Of a stretch of 33,554 nt of DNA, positions 1-8,662 are shown piece after piece. Position numbers and translations under genes: made by a program. A model generated the notes under the pieces. That model worked only from the letters and a program-made list of their open reading frames with translations, was not told the origin of the DNA and made no database searches. Origin of the DNA: CAYMAX01 sp964388595 (lineage in GTDB: Bacteria > Bacteroidota > Bacteroidia > Bacteroidales > UBA932); assembly GCA_964388595.1 (NCBI GenBank), contig CAYMAX010000013.1, positions 1-33,554 on the forward strand, read 5' to 3'. The first letter of the stretch is position 1; every line of letters starts with the position of its first letter.

Positions 1-476
1 CTCAGAAATATCCGGAAAATAATTACATCGGAGTTGATATCAAAGGGGCACGATTGTGGAAAGGAGCGAAATATGCTACCGAAAACAGACTTCCGAATGT
101 TGCATTTCTTCGCACCCGCATTGAATTCATAGAATCCATCTTCGGCGCTGATGAAATATCTGAAATATGGTTGACTTTCTCAGACCCTCAACCCAAAAAA
201 CCAAAGAAAAGACTTACTTCTCAGATATTTCTCGACAGATACAGCCATTTTCTAAAGGCCAATGGTGTCATCAGACTCAAAACAGACAGCAATCTTCTTT
301 ATGAATCGACATTGGAGGTCATTGCAGACAACAATCATCATCTGATGCTCTCCGATAACGACATTTATCACTCGACAAAGAAATTAGAAGAAAATCTCAC
401 CACTATCCGCACTTTCTACGAGTCTCAGTTCCTTGCCAAGGGAATATCTATAAAATATATCGAATTTACACTGTAG
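1..476 (+). CDS. trmB: tRNA (guanine-N7-)-methyltransferase, 3' part
   Basis: This is the C-terminal part of the enzyme that methylates G46 in the variable loop of tRNAs using S-adenosylmethionine. The reading frame is open from base 3, so the start lies before the window. The visible protein has the family signature NNYIGVDIKGARLWKGAK followed by EIWLTFSDPQPKK and KRLT, which are the SAM-binding and catalytic blocks of TrmB. An apparent TTG start at base 54 falls inside the conserved IKGARLWKGA block and is an internal Leu codon, not a start. About 157 codons are visible out of a family length of roughly 220-250. The gene converges on pepP with 17 bases between the stops. Identification is firm. 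Confidence 0.93.
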   Translation, partial: QKYPENNYIGVDIKGARLWKGAKYATENRLPNVAFLRTRIEFIESIFGADEISEIWLTFSDPQPKKPKKRLTSQIFLDRYSHFLKANGVIRLKTDSNLLYESTLEVIADNNHHLMLSDNDIYHSTKKLEENLTTIRTFYESQFLAKGISIKYIEFTL

Positions 477-493
477 CTCCTTCGCTGAGGACA

Positions 494-1885
494 CTAATGA
501 GCCATGGCAGCTTCCACCTCTTCGACTGTAACGGGAAGTCGCTTGGAGCCGAGGAGTCTGCATCCTTTGGATGTGACAAGTATATCATCTTCCAATCTGA
601 TACCACCGAAATTGTAATAATCTTTCAGGCGTTCAAAGTTGACGAATTCTGCATTGATTTTCTCTGCTTTCCATTTCTCAATGAGAGCAGGTATGAAATA
701 TACCCCCGGTTCATCAGTTATTACATGCCCCGGTTCGAGAACTTTTCCCATACGAAGAGACCCGAGACCAAATTGTGTTGAACGCTTGTGTGTATCATCA
801 TATCCCACATAATTCTCACCCATGTTTTCCATATCGTGAACATCGAGCCCCATATTGTGTCCAAGCCCGTGTGGCATAAAGAGTGAATGAGCACCCGCTG
901 CTACGATTTCATCCACATTGCCTCTCAGAAGTCCGAGATTGACAAAACCCTGCGCCATCAGGCGTGATACTTTTTGATGTACTTCCGAGTATGTAATCCC
1001 AGGACGTGTGATGTCGAGAGCAAGATTATTGGCAGCTGATACTATCGTGTATATCTCTTTCTGACGTGGAGTGAATTTGCCCGAAGTGGGAAGTGTACGT
1101 GTGTGGTCTGAGACATAGTGAGAATTGGATTCTGCCCCGGCATCTATTACCAAAAGACGATCCTTGGTAATAATCTGATGATGAGAATGATTATGGAGAG
1201 TCTCTCCGTTCTGAGAAAGAATTATGGGGAAAGAGGGCATCAGTCCTTCTGAGATGGAGATACCTTCCATCACCCCTACAAGTTCTTGCTCCACCATACC
1301 GAGCTTGAGCATCTTCATGGCAGTATAATGCATCGCATAGCCTATATTGCACGCCTTATCTATCTCTTCTATCTCACATTGCTCCTTGATAAGTCTCATA
1401 GAGACAATCGCTTTGATAAACTCCTCAGATGCATTTTCCCTCATCTTTTCAAATGGAATACCGAGAAGACGATTGATTTGTATCATGGTATGGTATCTGT
1501 AAGGGGGGAAATAATGAATCTTCCTCCCCACCTTACCGGCAGCAGAGAGATAATCATCAAGTTTGGCAAGAGGGAAAGATTTGGAAACACCTACCTCTTC
1601 AGCTTTTTCCCTAACCGACTTCTGCGGCCCCATCCAGATGATATCATCTATCTCAACGTCGTTACCGAAAATGATCTCTTCTCCCGATTCCAAATCGATG
1701 ATGGCTGCCAAATCTGGGTCAGACAATCCAAAGTAATAAAGAAAAGTACTGTCTTGTCTGAAACGATATTGATTGTCCCTGTAATTGACAGGAGCTTCGC
1801 TGTTGCCTAAGAACAACAAAATCCCCGAACCCACTTTGGATTTGAGGGCTGCGCGTCTGTTTGTATAAATATCTTTATTGAACAT
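494..1885 (-). CDS. pepP: Xaa-Pro aminopeptidase (aminopeptidase P, M24B)
   Basis: A cytosolic metallopeptidase that removes the N-terminal residue from peptides with proline in position 2. The 463-residue protein has the two-domain plan of bacterial aminopeptidase P: an N-terminal AMP_N domain (about 1-140) and a C-terminal pita-bread domain. All five metal ligands are visible: Asp248 in VIDAGAE, Asp260 in YVSDHTRT, His343 in HGLGHNMGLDVHD, Glu392 in DEPGVYF and Glu432 in GGIRLEDD. The length is normal for the family. It is the last gene of a minus-strand run murA-murB-pepP, 35 bases after murB, so co-transcription is likely but not shown. No signal peptide is visible. Confidence 0.93.
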   Translation of the reverse strand: MFNKDIYTNRRAALKSKVGSGILLFLGNSEAPVNYRDNQYRFRQDSTFLYYFGLSDPDLAAIIDLESGEEIIFGNDVEIDDIIWMGPQKSVREKAEEVGVSKSFPLAKLDDYLSAAGKVGRKIHYFPPYRYHTMIQINRLLGIPFEKMRENASEEFIKAIVSMRLIKEQCEIEEIDKACNIGYAMHYTAMKMLKLGMVEQELVGVMEGISISEGLMPSFPIILSQNGETLHNHSHHQIITKDRLLVIDAGAESNSHYVSDHTRTLPTSGKFTPRQKEIYTIVSAANNLALDITRPGITYSEVHQKVSRLMAQGFVNLGLLRGNVDEIVAAGAHSLFMPHGLGHNMGLDVHDMENMGENYVGYDDTHKRSTQFGLGSLRMGKVLEPGHVITDEPGVYFIPALIEKWKAEKINAEFVNFERLKDYYNFGGIRLEDDILVTSKGCRLLGSKRLPVTVEEVEAAMAH

Positions 1886-1920
1886 ATTGATGTGGTTTTT
1901 GTGATTTATTGGTAGGTAAA

Positions 1921-2928
1921 TTAATATATGTTGACTTCAGGGTGAAGTGTGATACCGAATTTGTCGTGAACGGAATCTATGATAGCTTGAGCCAATGTCA
2001 ATATCTCCTGCCCTGTAGCTCCTGAAAGATTGACCAGCACCAATGATTGTTTGGAATATACGCCTGCTCTTCCCAAAGATTTTCCCTTCCATCCACACTG
2101 TTCTATCAACCATCCGGCAGACAATTTGACTTGGTCGGCAGATTCATTTCCTGATGGATAATGGGGCATATCGGGATATTTGGCAGAGAGACTCTCGAAC
2201 ATATCCCGAGAGATGACAGGATTGACAAAAAAACTCCCTGCGCTGCCGATGACTTTGGGATCCGGAAGTTTACCGGAACGCATCTGAATGATGGCATCTC
2301 TGACATTTGAAAGAGAAAGTTGTCCATCAACGCCTGATAACGAGGAGAGAGCGCCATATTCTAAATTGTAGTGTTCCCTTGTGCCAAGAGAAAAGACAAC
2401 ATAGGTGATAATATAACGCTTGTGATCTCGGCATTTAAAGATACTATCTCTGTAAGCATATTGACATTGTCCATTGTCAAACGTATGTTTCTGCCCGGTA
2501 AAAATATCTATGGTTTCTACACTGTGTATTATATTTTTAACCTCTTCTCCGTATGCTCCGATATTCTGAACGGCAGCGGCCCCCACTTCTCCGGGAATCA
2601 TCGACAGATTTTCAGCTCCGTAAAGGTGGTTTTCTACACAATATGAGACAAAATCATCCCATATACACCCCGCCCCCACTTTGACAGTGAGAGAGGAAGA
2701 ATTGCTTGCGATTATCTGAGTAGAAGCAATAAGTGAATGAAGTACCATCCCATGAAAATCCCTGGTAAAAAGAAGATTGCTTCCGGAGCCAATGTGAAGA
2801 AACGGGGTAACGCAACCATCTTTTCTGAATTGTTCGGTAGAGGCTATCAACTCTTCAGGGGAATGATATTCTATGTATTGGTCGGCGTATGTTTCAATGC
2901 CGAAAGTATTTGGTATCTCGTGTCTCAT
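1921..2928 (-). CDS. murB: UDP-N-acetylmuramate dehydrogenase MurB (type I)
   Basis: A cytosolic FAD enzyme of peptidoglycan synthesis. It reduces UDP-GlcNAc-enolpyruvate, the MurA product, to UDP-MurNAc with NADPH. The 335-residue protein has the FAD-binding motif GSGSNLL (about 47-53), the IPGEVGAAAVQNIGAYG block (111-127), the substrate-site Arg160 in YRDS, the proton-donor Ser232 in GSAGSFFVNP and Glu331 in the C-terminal HPEVNIY. The Tyr-containing loop and C-terminal length fit the type I (E. coli-like) form. The start codon overlaps the murA stop by four bases (ATGA), which suggests translational coupling of two consecutive pathway steps. Confidence 0.96.
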   Translation of the reverse strand: MRHEIPNTFGIETYADQYIEYHSPEELIASTEQFRKDGCVTPFLHIGSGSNLLFTRDFHGMVLHSLIASTQIIASNSSSLTVKVGAGCIWDDFVSYCVENHLYGAENLSMIPGEVGAAAVQNIGAYGEEVKNIIHSVETIDIFTGQKHTFDNGQCQYAYRDSIFKCRDHKRYIITYVVFSLGTREHYNLEYGALSSLSGVDGQLSLSNVRDAIIQMRSGKLPDPKVIGSAGSFFVNPVISRDMFESLSAKYPDMPHYPSGNESADQVKLSAGWLIEQCGWKGKSLGRAGVYSKQSLVLVNLSGATGQEILTLAQAIIDSVHDKFGITLHPEVNIY

Positions 2929-4232
2929 GATTCACGGAAAATATGCGCACCTAAGGCATTGAGACGTACTTCAATATTTTCGTAACCTCTATCTATCTGA
3001 CCTATGTTGTGAATTCTGCTCTCCCCTGAAGCACCCATAGCTGCAATAAGAAGAGCTATACCTGCTCTGATATCGGGAGAAGTCATCTCTTTGCCACGAA
3101 GAGAACGTTGGTGATTGTGTCCCACCACCACTGCTCTGTGCGGGTCGCATAAGATAATCTGCGCCCCCATGTCAATCAGTTTATCAACAAAGAACAATCT
3201 GCTTTCAAACATCTTCTGATGAATAAGAACGCACCCTTTGGACTGAGTGGCCACCACCAACATTACACTCAAAAGGTCAGGTGTGAGACCGGGCCAGGGA
3301 GCATCGGCTATAGTCATAACAGAACCGTCAATAAAAGTATCGATGGGGTACTCTTCCTGTGCAGGGACATAAATATCGTCTCCTCGCTCTTCAAGTGCTA
3401 TCCCGAGACGGCGAAAACTTTCAGGAATGATGCCGAGATTTTTGTAAGAAACATTCTTGATGGTCAACTCGCTTTGTGTCATGGCTGCCATTCCGATAAA
3501 ACTTCCTACTTCAATCATATCGGGAAGAATGTTATGTTCAGTACCATGAAGCTGCTCTACCCCTTCGATAGTTAGAAGATTGGAAGCAATCCCGCTTATC
3601 TTTGCCCCCATGCTGTTGAGCATCCGGCATAACTGCTGGATATAGGGCTCGCAGGCGGCATTATAAATAGTAGTCGTCCCTTTGGCAAGTGTAGCAGCCA
3701 TTACCACATTGGCTGTGCCTGTGACAGATGCTTCATCCAAAAGAATAGATGCACCTTTGAGCCGTTTGGCAGCAAGTTGATATGTAGCATTCTCTTTGTT
3801 ATACGAGAAGTCGGCTCCAAGCATCTTCATCCCTTCGAAATGGGTATCCAATCTGCGACGTCCTATCTTATCTCCTCCGGGCTTAGCGGTGGTAGCTTTG
3901 CCAAATCTCGTCAACAGAGGTCCGGTAAGCATTATCGAACCACGCAAAGAGGCATTTTGCAATAGGAATTGGGGACTCTCCAGGAAAGCAAGATTAAGGT
4001 CTGAGGCTTTAAAAGAGTAAGAACCATTGCCAAGATTATCCACTTCCACACCCATATCCTTTAACAATTTGATAAGATTGATGATATCAAGGATGTTGGG
4101 AATGTTATTAATAACTACTCTTTGAGAAGTGAGTAAGGTAGCGCATATCACCTGCAACGCCTCGTTTTTGGCACCTTGAGGACGAATTTCACCTGAAAGT
4201 CTGTGCCCGCCTTCTATAACAAAAGAAGCCAT
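2925..4232 (-). CDS. murA: UDP-N-acetylglucosamine 1-carboxyvinyltransferase MurA
   Basis: First committed enzyme of peptidoglycan synthesis, transferring enolpyruvate from phosphoenolpyruvate to UDP-GlcNAc in the cytosol. The substrate-binding Lys22-Asn23 pair lies in RPQGAKNEAL, and LRGSIMLTGPLLTRFG precedes the catalytic loop. In the loop the usual PGGC reads PGGD (Asp121), so the Cys that fosfomycin alkylates is replaced. The same change is known in naturally resistant MurA enzymes such as those of Mycobacterium tuberculosis and Chlamydia. The ATG at 4232 is preferred (435 residues). A TTG five codons upstream would add only KKKN-type residues and overlaps the predicted -7 box. murB follows with a four-base overlap. 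Confidence 0.96.
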   Translation of the reverse strand: MASFVIEGGHRLSGEIRPQGAKNEALQVICATLLTSQRVVINNIPNILDIINLIKLLKDMGVEVDNLGNGSYSFKASDLNLAFLESPQFLLQNASLRGSIMLTGPLLTRFGKATTAKPGGDKIGRRRLDTHFEGMKMLGADFSYNKENATYQLAAKRLKGASILLDEASVTGTANVVMAATLAKGTTTIYNAACEPYIQQLCRMLNSMGAKISGIASNLLTIEGVEQLHGTEHNILPDMIEVGSFIGMAAMTQSELTIKNVSYKNLGIIPESFRRLGIALEERGDDIYVPAQEEYPIDTFIDGSVMTIADAPWPGLTPDLLSVMLVVATQSKGCVLIHQKMFESRLFFVDKLIDMGAQIILCDPHRAVVVGHNHQRSLRGKEMTSPDIRAGIALLIAAMGASGESRIHNIGQIDRGYENIEVRLNALGAHIFRES

Positions 4233-4244
4233 ATTCTTTTTTTT

Positions 4245-4270
4245 CAAAATTAACTATTTTTATACTTTTG
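4245..4270. promoter_or_regulatory. Compact divergent promoter pair for murA and the TPM gene
   Basis: Two matches to the Bacteroidota -7 consensus TAnnTTTG lie back to back. TAATTTTG on the minus strand (4252 to 4245) is placed 12 bases before the murA ATG at 4232. TACTTTTG on the plus strand (4263-4270) is only four bases before the TPM-gene ATG at 4275. Just ten bases separate the boxes. No convincing -33 TTTG is visible for either. The minus-strand box is plausible. The plus-strand box would give a leaderless or nearly leaderless transcript, so it is less certain. Confidence 0.45.
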
Positions 4271-4274
4271 TAAT

Positions 4275-5381
4275 ATGAAAACAAGAAAAACTTTATTGCT
4301 GTTGGCAGCATTTATTATTGCTGCATCCCTACATCCGTCAGTTCTTCGTGGCCAAGACTCCACCATTCACGAATACACTTTGGAAGAGGTTCCAAATGTC
4401 AAGGTCGAAAACAACACTTTATTGAGTGATCCGGAACATATTATCTCTGCTGAATATGCAGATTCCATCAATTTTGTCCTCAAAAAGATGGAAGATTCAC
4501 TCAAGTTGCAATGTGCTGTAGTAGTGCTTCCGAACATTGAAGGGGGAGACGCCACCTCTTTTGGCTACGAATTGTTCAACAAATGGGGGATTGGCAATAA
4601 AGGGACGGATAAAGGAGTGTTGATGCTTCTTATTACGGGAGAGGGAGTACGGGAAATTAAGTTCGAGACAGGTTATGGTATGGAAGGAATACTTCCGGAT
4701 GCCATCTGCAAACGTATTCAGACACAGATAATGGTGCCACTTATGAAAGAAGGTAATTATGGCGCCGGAGTTCTCGAAGGGGTTCGTGCCGTCTATAAGA
4801 TAACTTCAGGAGAGTCTGATGTACTGGATGAGGATGACTCTGAATGGGGATTAACGGCATTAATAGTCGTAGTCTCCATCATTCTATTCTTCATTTGTCT
4901 CAATTACATAGCCACAATAATACGGACAAGAAAGACCATCTCCACTTACAAAGATGACCCATTCGGTGCTTTAGCCAAAATCAGAACTGATAAGTCACCC
5001 ATCCGTTTTTTAGGAATTTTCGTCTTCCCCCTATGGATTCCATTTCTGATTATCAATGCCTTTCAATTGAGCAAGGTCAAGAAGAATGCCGTCTGCGATA
5101 AATGCGGAAGTCACAGCCTATCAGTCTCCCGCCCTGTGGCAAAGACATTGAAAAAAGCCACAAAAGAGCATAAAGGCGAAGGTAATAAAGAGGTCACATT
5201 TACCTGTAAAAAGTGTGGCAATAAAATCATCCGTAACATTCCATTCACTATCCCATATATTGAACCGAATACTTCGTCTGGCTCTTCTTCCGGTCCTTTC
5301 TCAGGATCATCTTCAGGAAGTTTCGGAGGGTCTTTCGGTGGAGGCCATTCCGGTGGAGGTGGAGCAAGTACCCACTTTTAA
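4275..5381 (+). CDS. TPM-domain (YgcG-like) membrane protein with zinc ribbon
   Basis: The 368-residue protein starts with a clear signal peptide (MKTRKTLLLLAAFIIAAS, cleavage near 26). A TPM domain follows (about 52-178, with GYELFNKWGIGNKGTDKGVLMLL and ETGYGMEGILPD), the domain once called a phosphatase and found in YgcG and plant Psb32-like proteins. After it come a membrane segment (192-211), a basic loop, a second hydrophobic stretch (245-263), a four-Cys zinc ribbon (Cys274, 277, 311, 314) and a Gly/Ser-rich tail ending GGGHSGGGGASTHF, typical of this family. The function is not established; a role in membrane-protein quality control has been suggested for relatives. It converges on exuT with a four-base tail overlap. 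Confidence 0.8.
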   Translation: MKTRKTLLLLAAFIIAASLHPSVLRGQDSTIHEYTLEEVPNVKVENNTLLSDPEHIISAEYADSINFVLKKMEDSLKLQCAVVVLPNIEGGDATSFGYELFNKWGIGNKGTDKGVLMLLITGEGVREIKFETGYGMEGILPDAICKRIQTQIMVPLMKEGNYGAGVLEGVRAVYKITSGESDVLDEDDSEWGLTALIVVVSIILFFICLNYIATIIRTRKTISTYKDDPFGALAKIRTDKSPIRFLGIFVFPLWIPFLIINAFQLSKVKKNAVCDKCGSHSLSVSRPVAKTLKKATKEHKGEGNKEVTFTCKKCGNKIIRNIPFTIPYIEPNTSSGSSSGPFSGSSSGSFGGSFGGGHSGGGGASTHF

Positions 5382-6862
5382 TCTATTGGTTTGTACTTAG
5401 GTACAAGACTCTTCATTATACACCAGGCGATAAGGTAGGCAACTGCACAAATGCAGAATACTATCATATAACCCGCTTCCTTGCCATCGAAGGTAAGAAA
5501 AGAAAATGCCTTTCCTGCCTCTTCTGAATAGGTAAATAACATACCGGCACCCTTGTTGATAAGGAACGAACCCACGCCTCCGGCCATACCTCCAATACCT
5601 GTGATAGTGGCAATGGCAGATTTAGGAAACATATCTCCAATGGTGGAAAACAGATTGGCTGACCAAGCCTGATGTCCTGCCCCGGCCAATCCGATGATGA
5701 TAGCGGGCCACCATGGGGAGAAATTAGCGAGTGGCTGTGCGAAGAGAGCCAAAAGGGGAAGAAACGCGAAAATGAGCATTGCTATCATTCTGCCGTTGTA
5801 TGGATTCATTTTCTTTTTCTCGACAAAAATTTTAGGTAGATATCCGCCGAAAATGGAGATGACGGTAACTATGGCATATAAAGTAATTATCAATGCCATA
5901 CCCATACCTGAAGAGGATTTGTATCCAAATCTGTCAGAGAAATAAGCAGGAGCCCAGAATAGATAAAACCACCACACTCCATCAGTAAAGAATTTACCTA
6001 CAATGAAAGACCATGTCTGGCGAAAAGTGAAGCACTTCCAGAAAGAAATGGGTTTTGGAGCAGCCACAGGCTCATTGACGATAGTATCTTTTGCTACCAC
6101 TACATCATCCTGATGTATATAATCAAGCTCTTCCTGATTGACATGTTTTGATTTTTCAGGCTTGTCATACATAAATACCCAGAATCCCATCCAGATAAAT
6201 CCGAGAGCACCAATGAGCACAAATGCCATTTCCCAGCCCCCTCCTATGCCTTTATTCTTGAAATATTGTGCCAATAAAGGAATAGTGGCAGGAGCAACAA
6301 GAGCACCTACGGAAGCTCCTGCATTGAAAATAGATGTGGCAAAAGCACGGTCCTTCTTGGGGAAATATTCGGCAGTAGTCTTGATGGCGGCAGGGAAATT
6401 GCCCGCCTCACCAAGAGCCAGGACACACCTGGCCGCGACAAAGAGCCAAACGCTGGTAGTGGCTACCGCCAAGGCTGCTGCAGACCCTTTCTCCACTGCC
6501 TGCATGGCGGCTACAGAATCAAATCCACCAAGGTGCATTGTAGCCCATCCGCACAAAGCATGAAGGCATGCACCCAAAGACCATATCCCAATAGCCCACA
6601 GGTATCCTTTCTTTGTCCCCATCCAGTCGACAAATTTGCCTGCGAACAGCATACAAAGAGCATAAACGATGGAGAAAATACCTGTTATGGTACCATAGTC
6701 TGCATCTGTCCAGTGAAATTCGGGTGCGATGAAATCTTTCCAAGTCAATGAAAGTACCTGACGGTCCATATAATTGACAGTTGTGGCTACGAAAAGCAGC
6801 ACGCACATCCACCAGCGCCAATTGGTCATCAGCTTGGCAGATGTTGATTTGGTAGTAGTCAT
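5378..6862 (-). CDS. exuT: Hexuronate transporter, MFS anion:cation symporter family
   Basis: An inner-membrane symporter predicted to bring galacturonate or glucuronate into the cytosol. The 494 residues contain about twelve hydrophobic segments. The N-terminal NYMDRQVLSLTWKDF and the following DYGTITGIFSIVYALCMLFAG are characteristic of the ACS/ExuT branch of the major facilitator superfamily, as are ALGEAGNFPAAIKTTAEYFPKKDRA and the GGMAGGVGSFL region. It is the third gene of kdgK-kdgA-exuT, 28 bases after kdgA, so it should share the kdgK promoter and operator. Substrate is inferred from the family and from the neighbouring uxa and kdg genes; it could also carry unsaturated uronate products. 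Confidence 0.88.
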   Translation of the reverse strand: MTTTKSTSAKLMTNWRWWMCVLLFVATTVNYMDRQVLSLTWKDFIAPEFHWTDADYGTITGIFSIVYALCMLFAGKFVDWMGTKKGYLWAIGIWSLGACLHALCGWATMHLGGFDSVAAMQAVEKGSAAALAVATTSVWLFVAARCVLALGEAGNFPAAIKTTAEYFPKKDRAFATSIFNAGASVGALVAPATIPLLAQYFKNKGIGGGWEMAFVLIGALGFIWMGFWVFMYDKPEKSKHVNQEELDYIHQDDVVVAKDTIVNEPVAAPKPISFWKCFTFRQTWSFIVGKFFTDGVWWFYLFWAPAYFSDRFGYKSSSGMGMALIITLYAIVTVISIFGGYLPKIFVEKKKMNPYNGRMIAMLIFAFLPLLALFAQPLANFSPWWPAIIIGLAGAGHQAWSANLFSTIGDMFPKSAIATITGIGGMAGGVGSFLINKGAGMLFTYSEEAGKAFSFLTFDGKEAGYMIVFCICAVAYLIAWCIMKSLVPKYKPID

Positions 6863-6890
6863 ATAGTTATGGTTTTAATTTATTATTTGA

Positions 6891-7562
6891 TTATTGACGG
6901 GCCTCTTTGATGTATCCGAGAGCATCCTGACAAAGTTTTGTAATCTTGTTCCACTCTCCGGCAGAGATTACCTCTTTTGGAAATAGTTTGGATCCCATTC
7001 CCACACAAGTGACACCTGCCTTTATCCACTCTGTGAGATTTTCACGAGTAGGCTCTACAGCACCCGTAACGATAAGCATACTCCAGGGAAGGGGAGCAAG
7101 TACATTCTTAATAAAAGAAGGACCGCCCACATTACCTGCCGGGAATACCTTACACAAAGTGCAACCTGCTTCCTGTGCAAAACCTATTTCGGTCACAGAA
7201 CCGCAACCGGGGGTATAGGGGACACATCTGCGATTGCAAACCTTAGCAACATCAGGATTGAACAGAGGTCCTACAACAAAATTGGCACCCATCTGAATAA
7301 AAATGGAAGCAGTACCTGCATCCACTATGGAGCCAACACCCAATATCATATCGGGACATTCTTTGTTGGAGTATTTCATAAGATCACGAAAAACTTCGTG
7401 GGCAAAGTCACCCCTGTTGGTAAATTCAAAGGCCCTGACACCGCCATCGTAGCATGCTTTAAGGACCTTCTTGGAGATTTCCAAGTCTTTATTATAGAAA
7501 ACAGGAACCATTCCCGTCTCCTTCATTGCAGTAAGAACCTGCAGTTTGTTAAATCTTGCCAT
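6891..7562 (-). CDS. kdgA: KDPG aldolase (2-dehydro-3-deoxyphosphogluconate aldolase)
   Basis: A cytosolic class I aldolase (Eda family) that splits 2-keto-3-deoxy-6-phosphogluconate into pyruvate and glyceraldehyde-3-phosphate, the final step of uronate breakdown here. The 223-residue protein shows the general-base Glu46 and phosphate-region Arg50 in AFEFTNRG, the pyruvate-binding PYTPGC (115-120), and the Schiff-base Lys138 in CKVFPAGNVGG. TGAVEPTRENL and GVTCVGMGSKLF complete the barrel. It lies 11 bases after kdgK, in the same run as exuT. The alternative substrate, the galactonate analogue used by DgoA, is less likely given the kdgK and uxa context. Confidence 0.93.
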   Translation of the reverse strand: MARFNKLQVLTAMKETGMVPVFYNKDLEISKKVLKACYDGGVRAFEFTNRGDFAHEVFRDLMKYSNKECPDMILGVGSIVDAGTASIFIQMGANFVVGPLFNPDVAKVCNRRCVPYTPGCGSVTEIGFAQEAGCTLCKVFPAGNVGGPSFIKNVLAPLPWSMLIVTGAVEPTRENLTEWIKAGVTCVGMGSKLFPKEVISAGEWNKITKLCQDALGYIKEARQ

Positions 7563-7573
7563 ATATCGTTGTT

Positions 7574-8614
7574 TTATCTGCTTACTCTGCCTGATGCATC
7601 ACCTTTCATAAGATTTTCTACTTCTTCCACGGATACTTGATTGTAATCACCGAAGATGGTATGCTTGAGACAAGACGCTGCAACCGCAAAATTGAGAGCT
7701 TTCAAATCATCACCGGGGTATGTAATCAGACCATAGATGAGGCCACCCATAAATGAATCTCCGCCTCCCACTCTGTCTACTATGTGCGTAATATCGTAGT
7801 GGGATGATTGGTAAAGTCTCTTCCCATCATAGAGCACCCCGCTCCATGTGTTGTGGTTAGCATTGATCGAGCCTCTGAGAGTGATGATGACTTTGCGTGC
7901 ACGGGGAAACTTTTTCATCAACTGCTGACAAACACTTTGAAATTCTGCAGCATTGACTTCTCCGTGAGTAGCAGTGACATCAAATCCTTCCGGTTTGATA
8001 CCAAAGACTTTATCTGCATCCTCTTCGTTGCCCAATATCACATCACAACCCTCAACGAGAGCAGGCATCACCTCAGCAGCAGTCTTGCCGTATTTCCAAA
8101 GATTCTTTCTATAATTGAGGTCGCAGGAGACAGTGATGCCCAATTTGTTGGCCACTTTGATAGCCTCCAGACAAACATCTGCCGCACCCTGACTGAGAGC
8201 AGGAGTAATGCCTGTCCAATGAAACCAAGAAGCATTTTCGAATACTTTTTCCCAATTAATCATCCCAGGCAAAATGTCTGCTATAGATGAGTGAGCCCTG
8301 TCATAGACGACTTTGCTTGGACGGGCCACCGCGCCTGTCTCGAGAAAATAGATACCGAGACGCTCTCCTCCGTAAACACAATCCAAAGTATTGACTCCAT
8401 AACTGCGAAGGTCCTTTATACAACTCTGCGCAATGTCATTTTTAGGGAAACGTGTGACAAAATGAGCATCAATACCATAATTGGCAAGAGATACAGCCAC
8501 ATTGGCCTCTCCTCCGCCAAACGTAGCATTAAATTCTTTGGCTTGAGAAAACCTCAGATACCCTGGTGTGGAAAGACGCAACATAATCTCTCCAAATGTT
8601 ACTACTTTAGTCAT
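7574..8614 (-). CDS. kdgK: 2-dehydro-3-deoxygluconate kinase (PfkB family)
   Basis: It phosphorylates 2-keto-3-deoxygluconate (KDG) with ATP to give KDPG, the step where the galacturonate and unsaturated-uronate branches have merged. The 346-residue protein has the PfkB sugar-binding start FGEIMLRLS and FGGGEANVA (33-40), the DLNYRKNLW block (165-173) seen in KDG kinases, and the catalytic Asp286 in DRVGGGDSFMGG, a GGGD variant of the usual GAGD anion hole. It is the first gene of kdgK-kdgA-exuT and is transcribed away from the LacI-type regulator. A purine-rich AAAGGAAT just upstream is one of the few Shine-Dalgarno-like sites in the window. Confidence 0.93.
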   Translation of the reverse strand: MTKVVTFGEIMLRLSTPGYLRFSQAKEFNATFGGGEANVAVSLANYGIDAHFVTRFPKNDIAQSCIKDLRSYGVNTLDCVYGGERLGIYFLETGAVARPSKVVYDRAHSSIADILPGMINWEKVFENASWFHWTGITPALSQGAADVCLEAIKVANKLGITVSCDLNYRKNLWKYGKTAAEVMPALVEGCDVILGNEEDADKVFGIKPEGFDVTATHGEVNAAEFQSVCQQLMKKFPRARKVIITLRGSINANHNTWSGVLYDGKRLYQSSHYDITHIVDRVGGGDSFMGGLIYGLITYPGDDLKALNFAVAASCLKHTIFGDYNQVSVEEVENLMKGDASGRVSR

Positions 8615-8641
8615 AATCTATATTCCTTTGGTTTACGACAT

Positions 8642-8649
8642 CAAAAGTA
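8642..8649 (-). promoter_or_regulatory. -7 promoter box of kdgK-kdgA-exuT
   Basis: On the minus strand the sequence reads TACTTTTG, a full match to TAnnTTTG, 27 bases before the kdgK ATG at 8614. The operator-like element at 8663-8689 lies 13 bases upstream of it and covers the region where the -33 contact is expected. No start-site mapping is available. Confidence 0.6.
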
Positions 8650-8662
8650 ATTATTTTTTTCG

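Noticed and set aside
54..56. TTG start for trmB
   Set aside because: It is an internal Leu in the conserved GARLWKGA block; the frame is open upstream to the window edge.
7892..7905. CGTGCACG palindrome inside kdgK as a third operator
   Set aside because: Only eight bases match the core, the A/T flanks are missing, and the bases are explained by the RARK coding sequence. It could at most be a weak auxiliary site.
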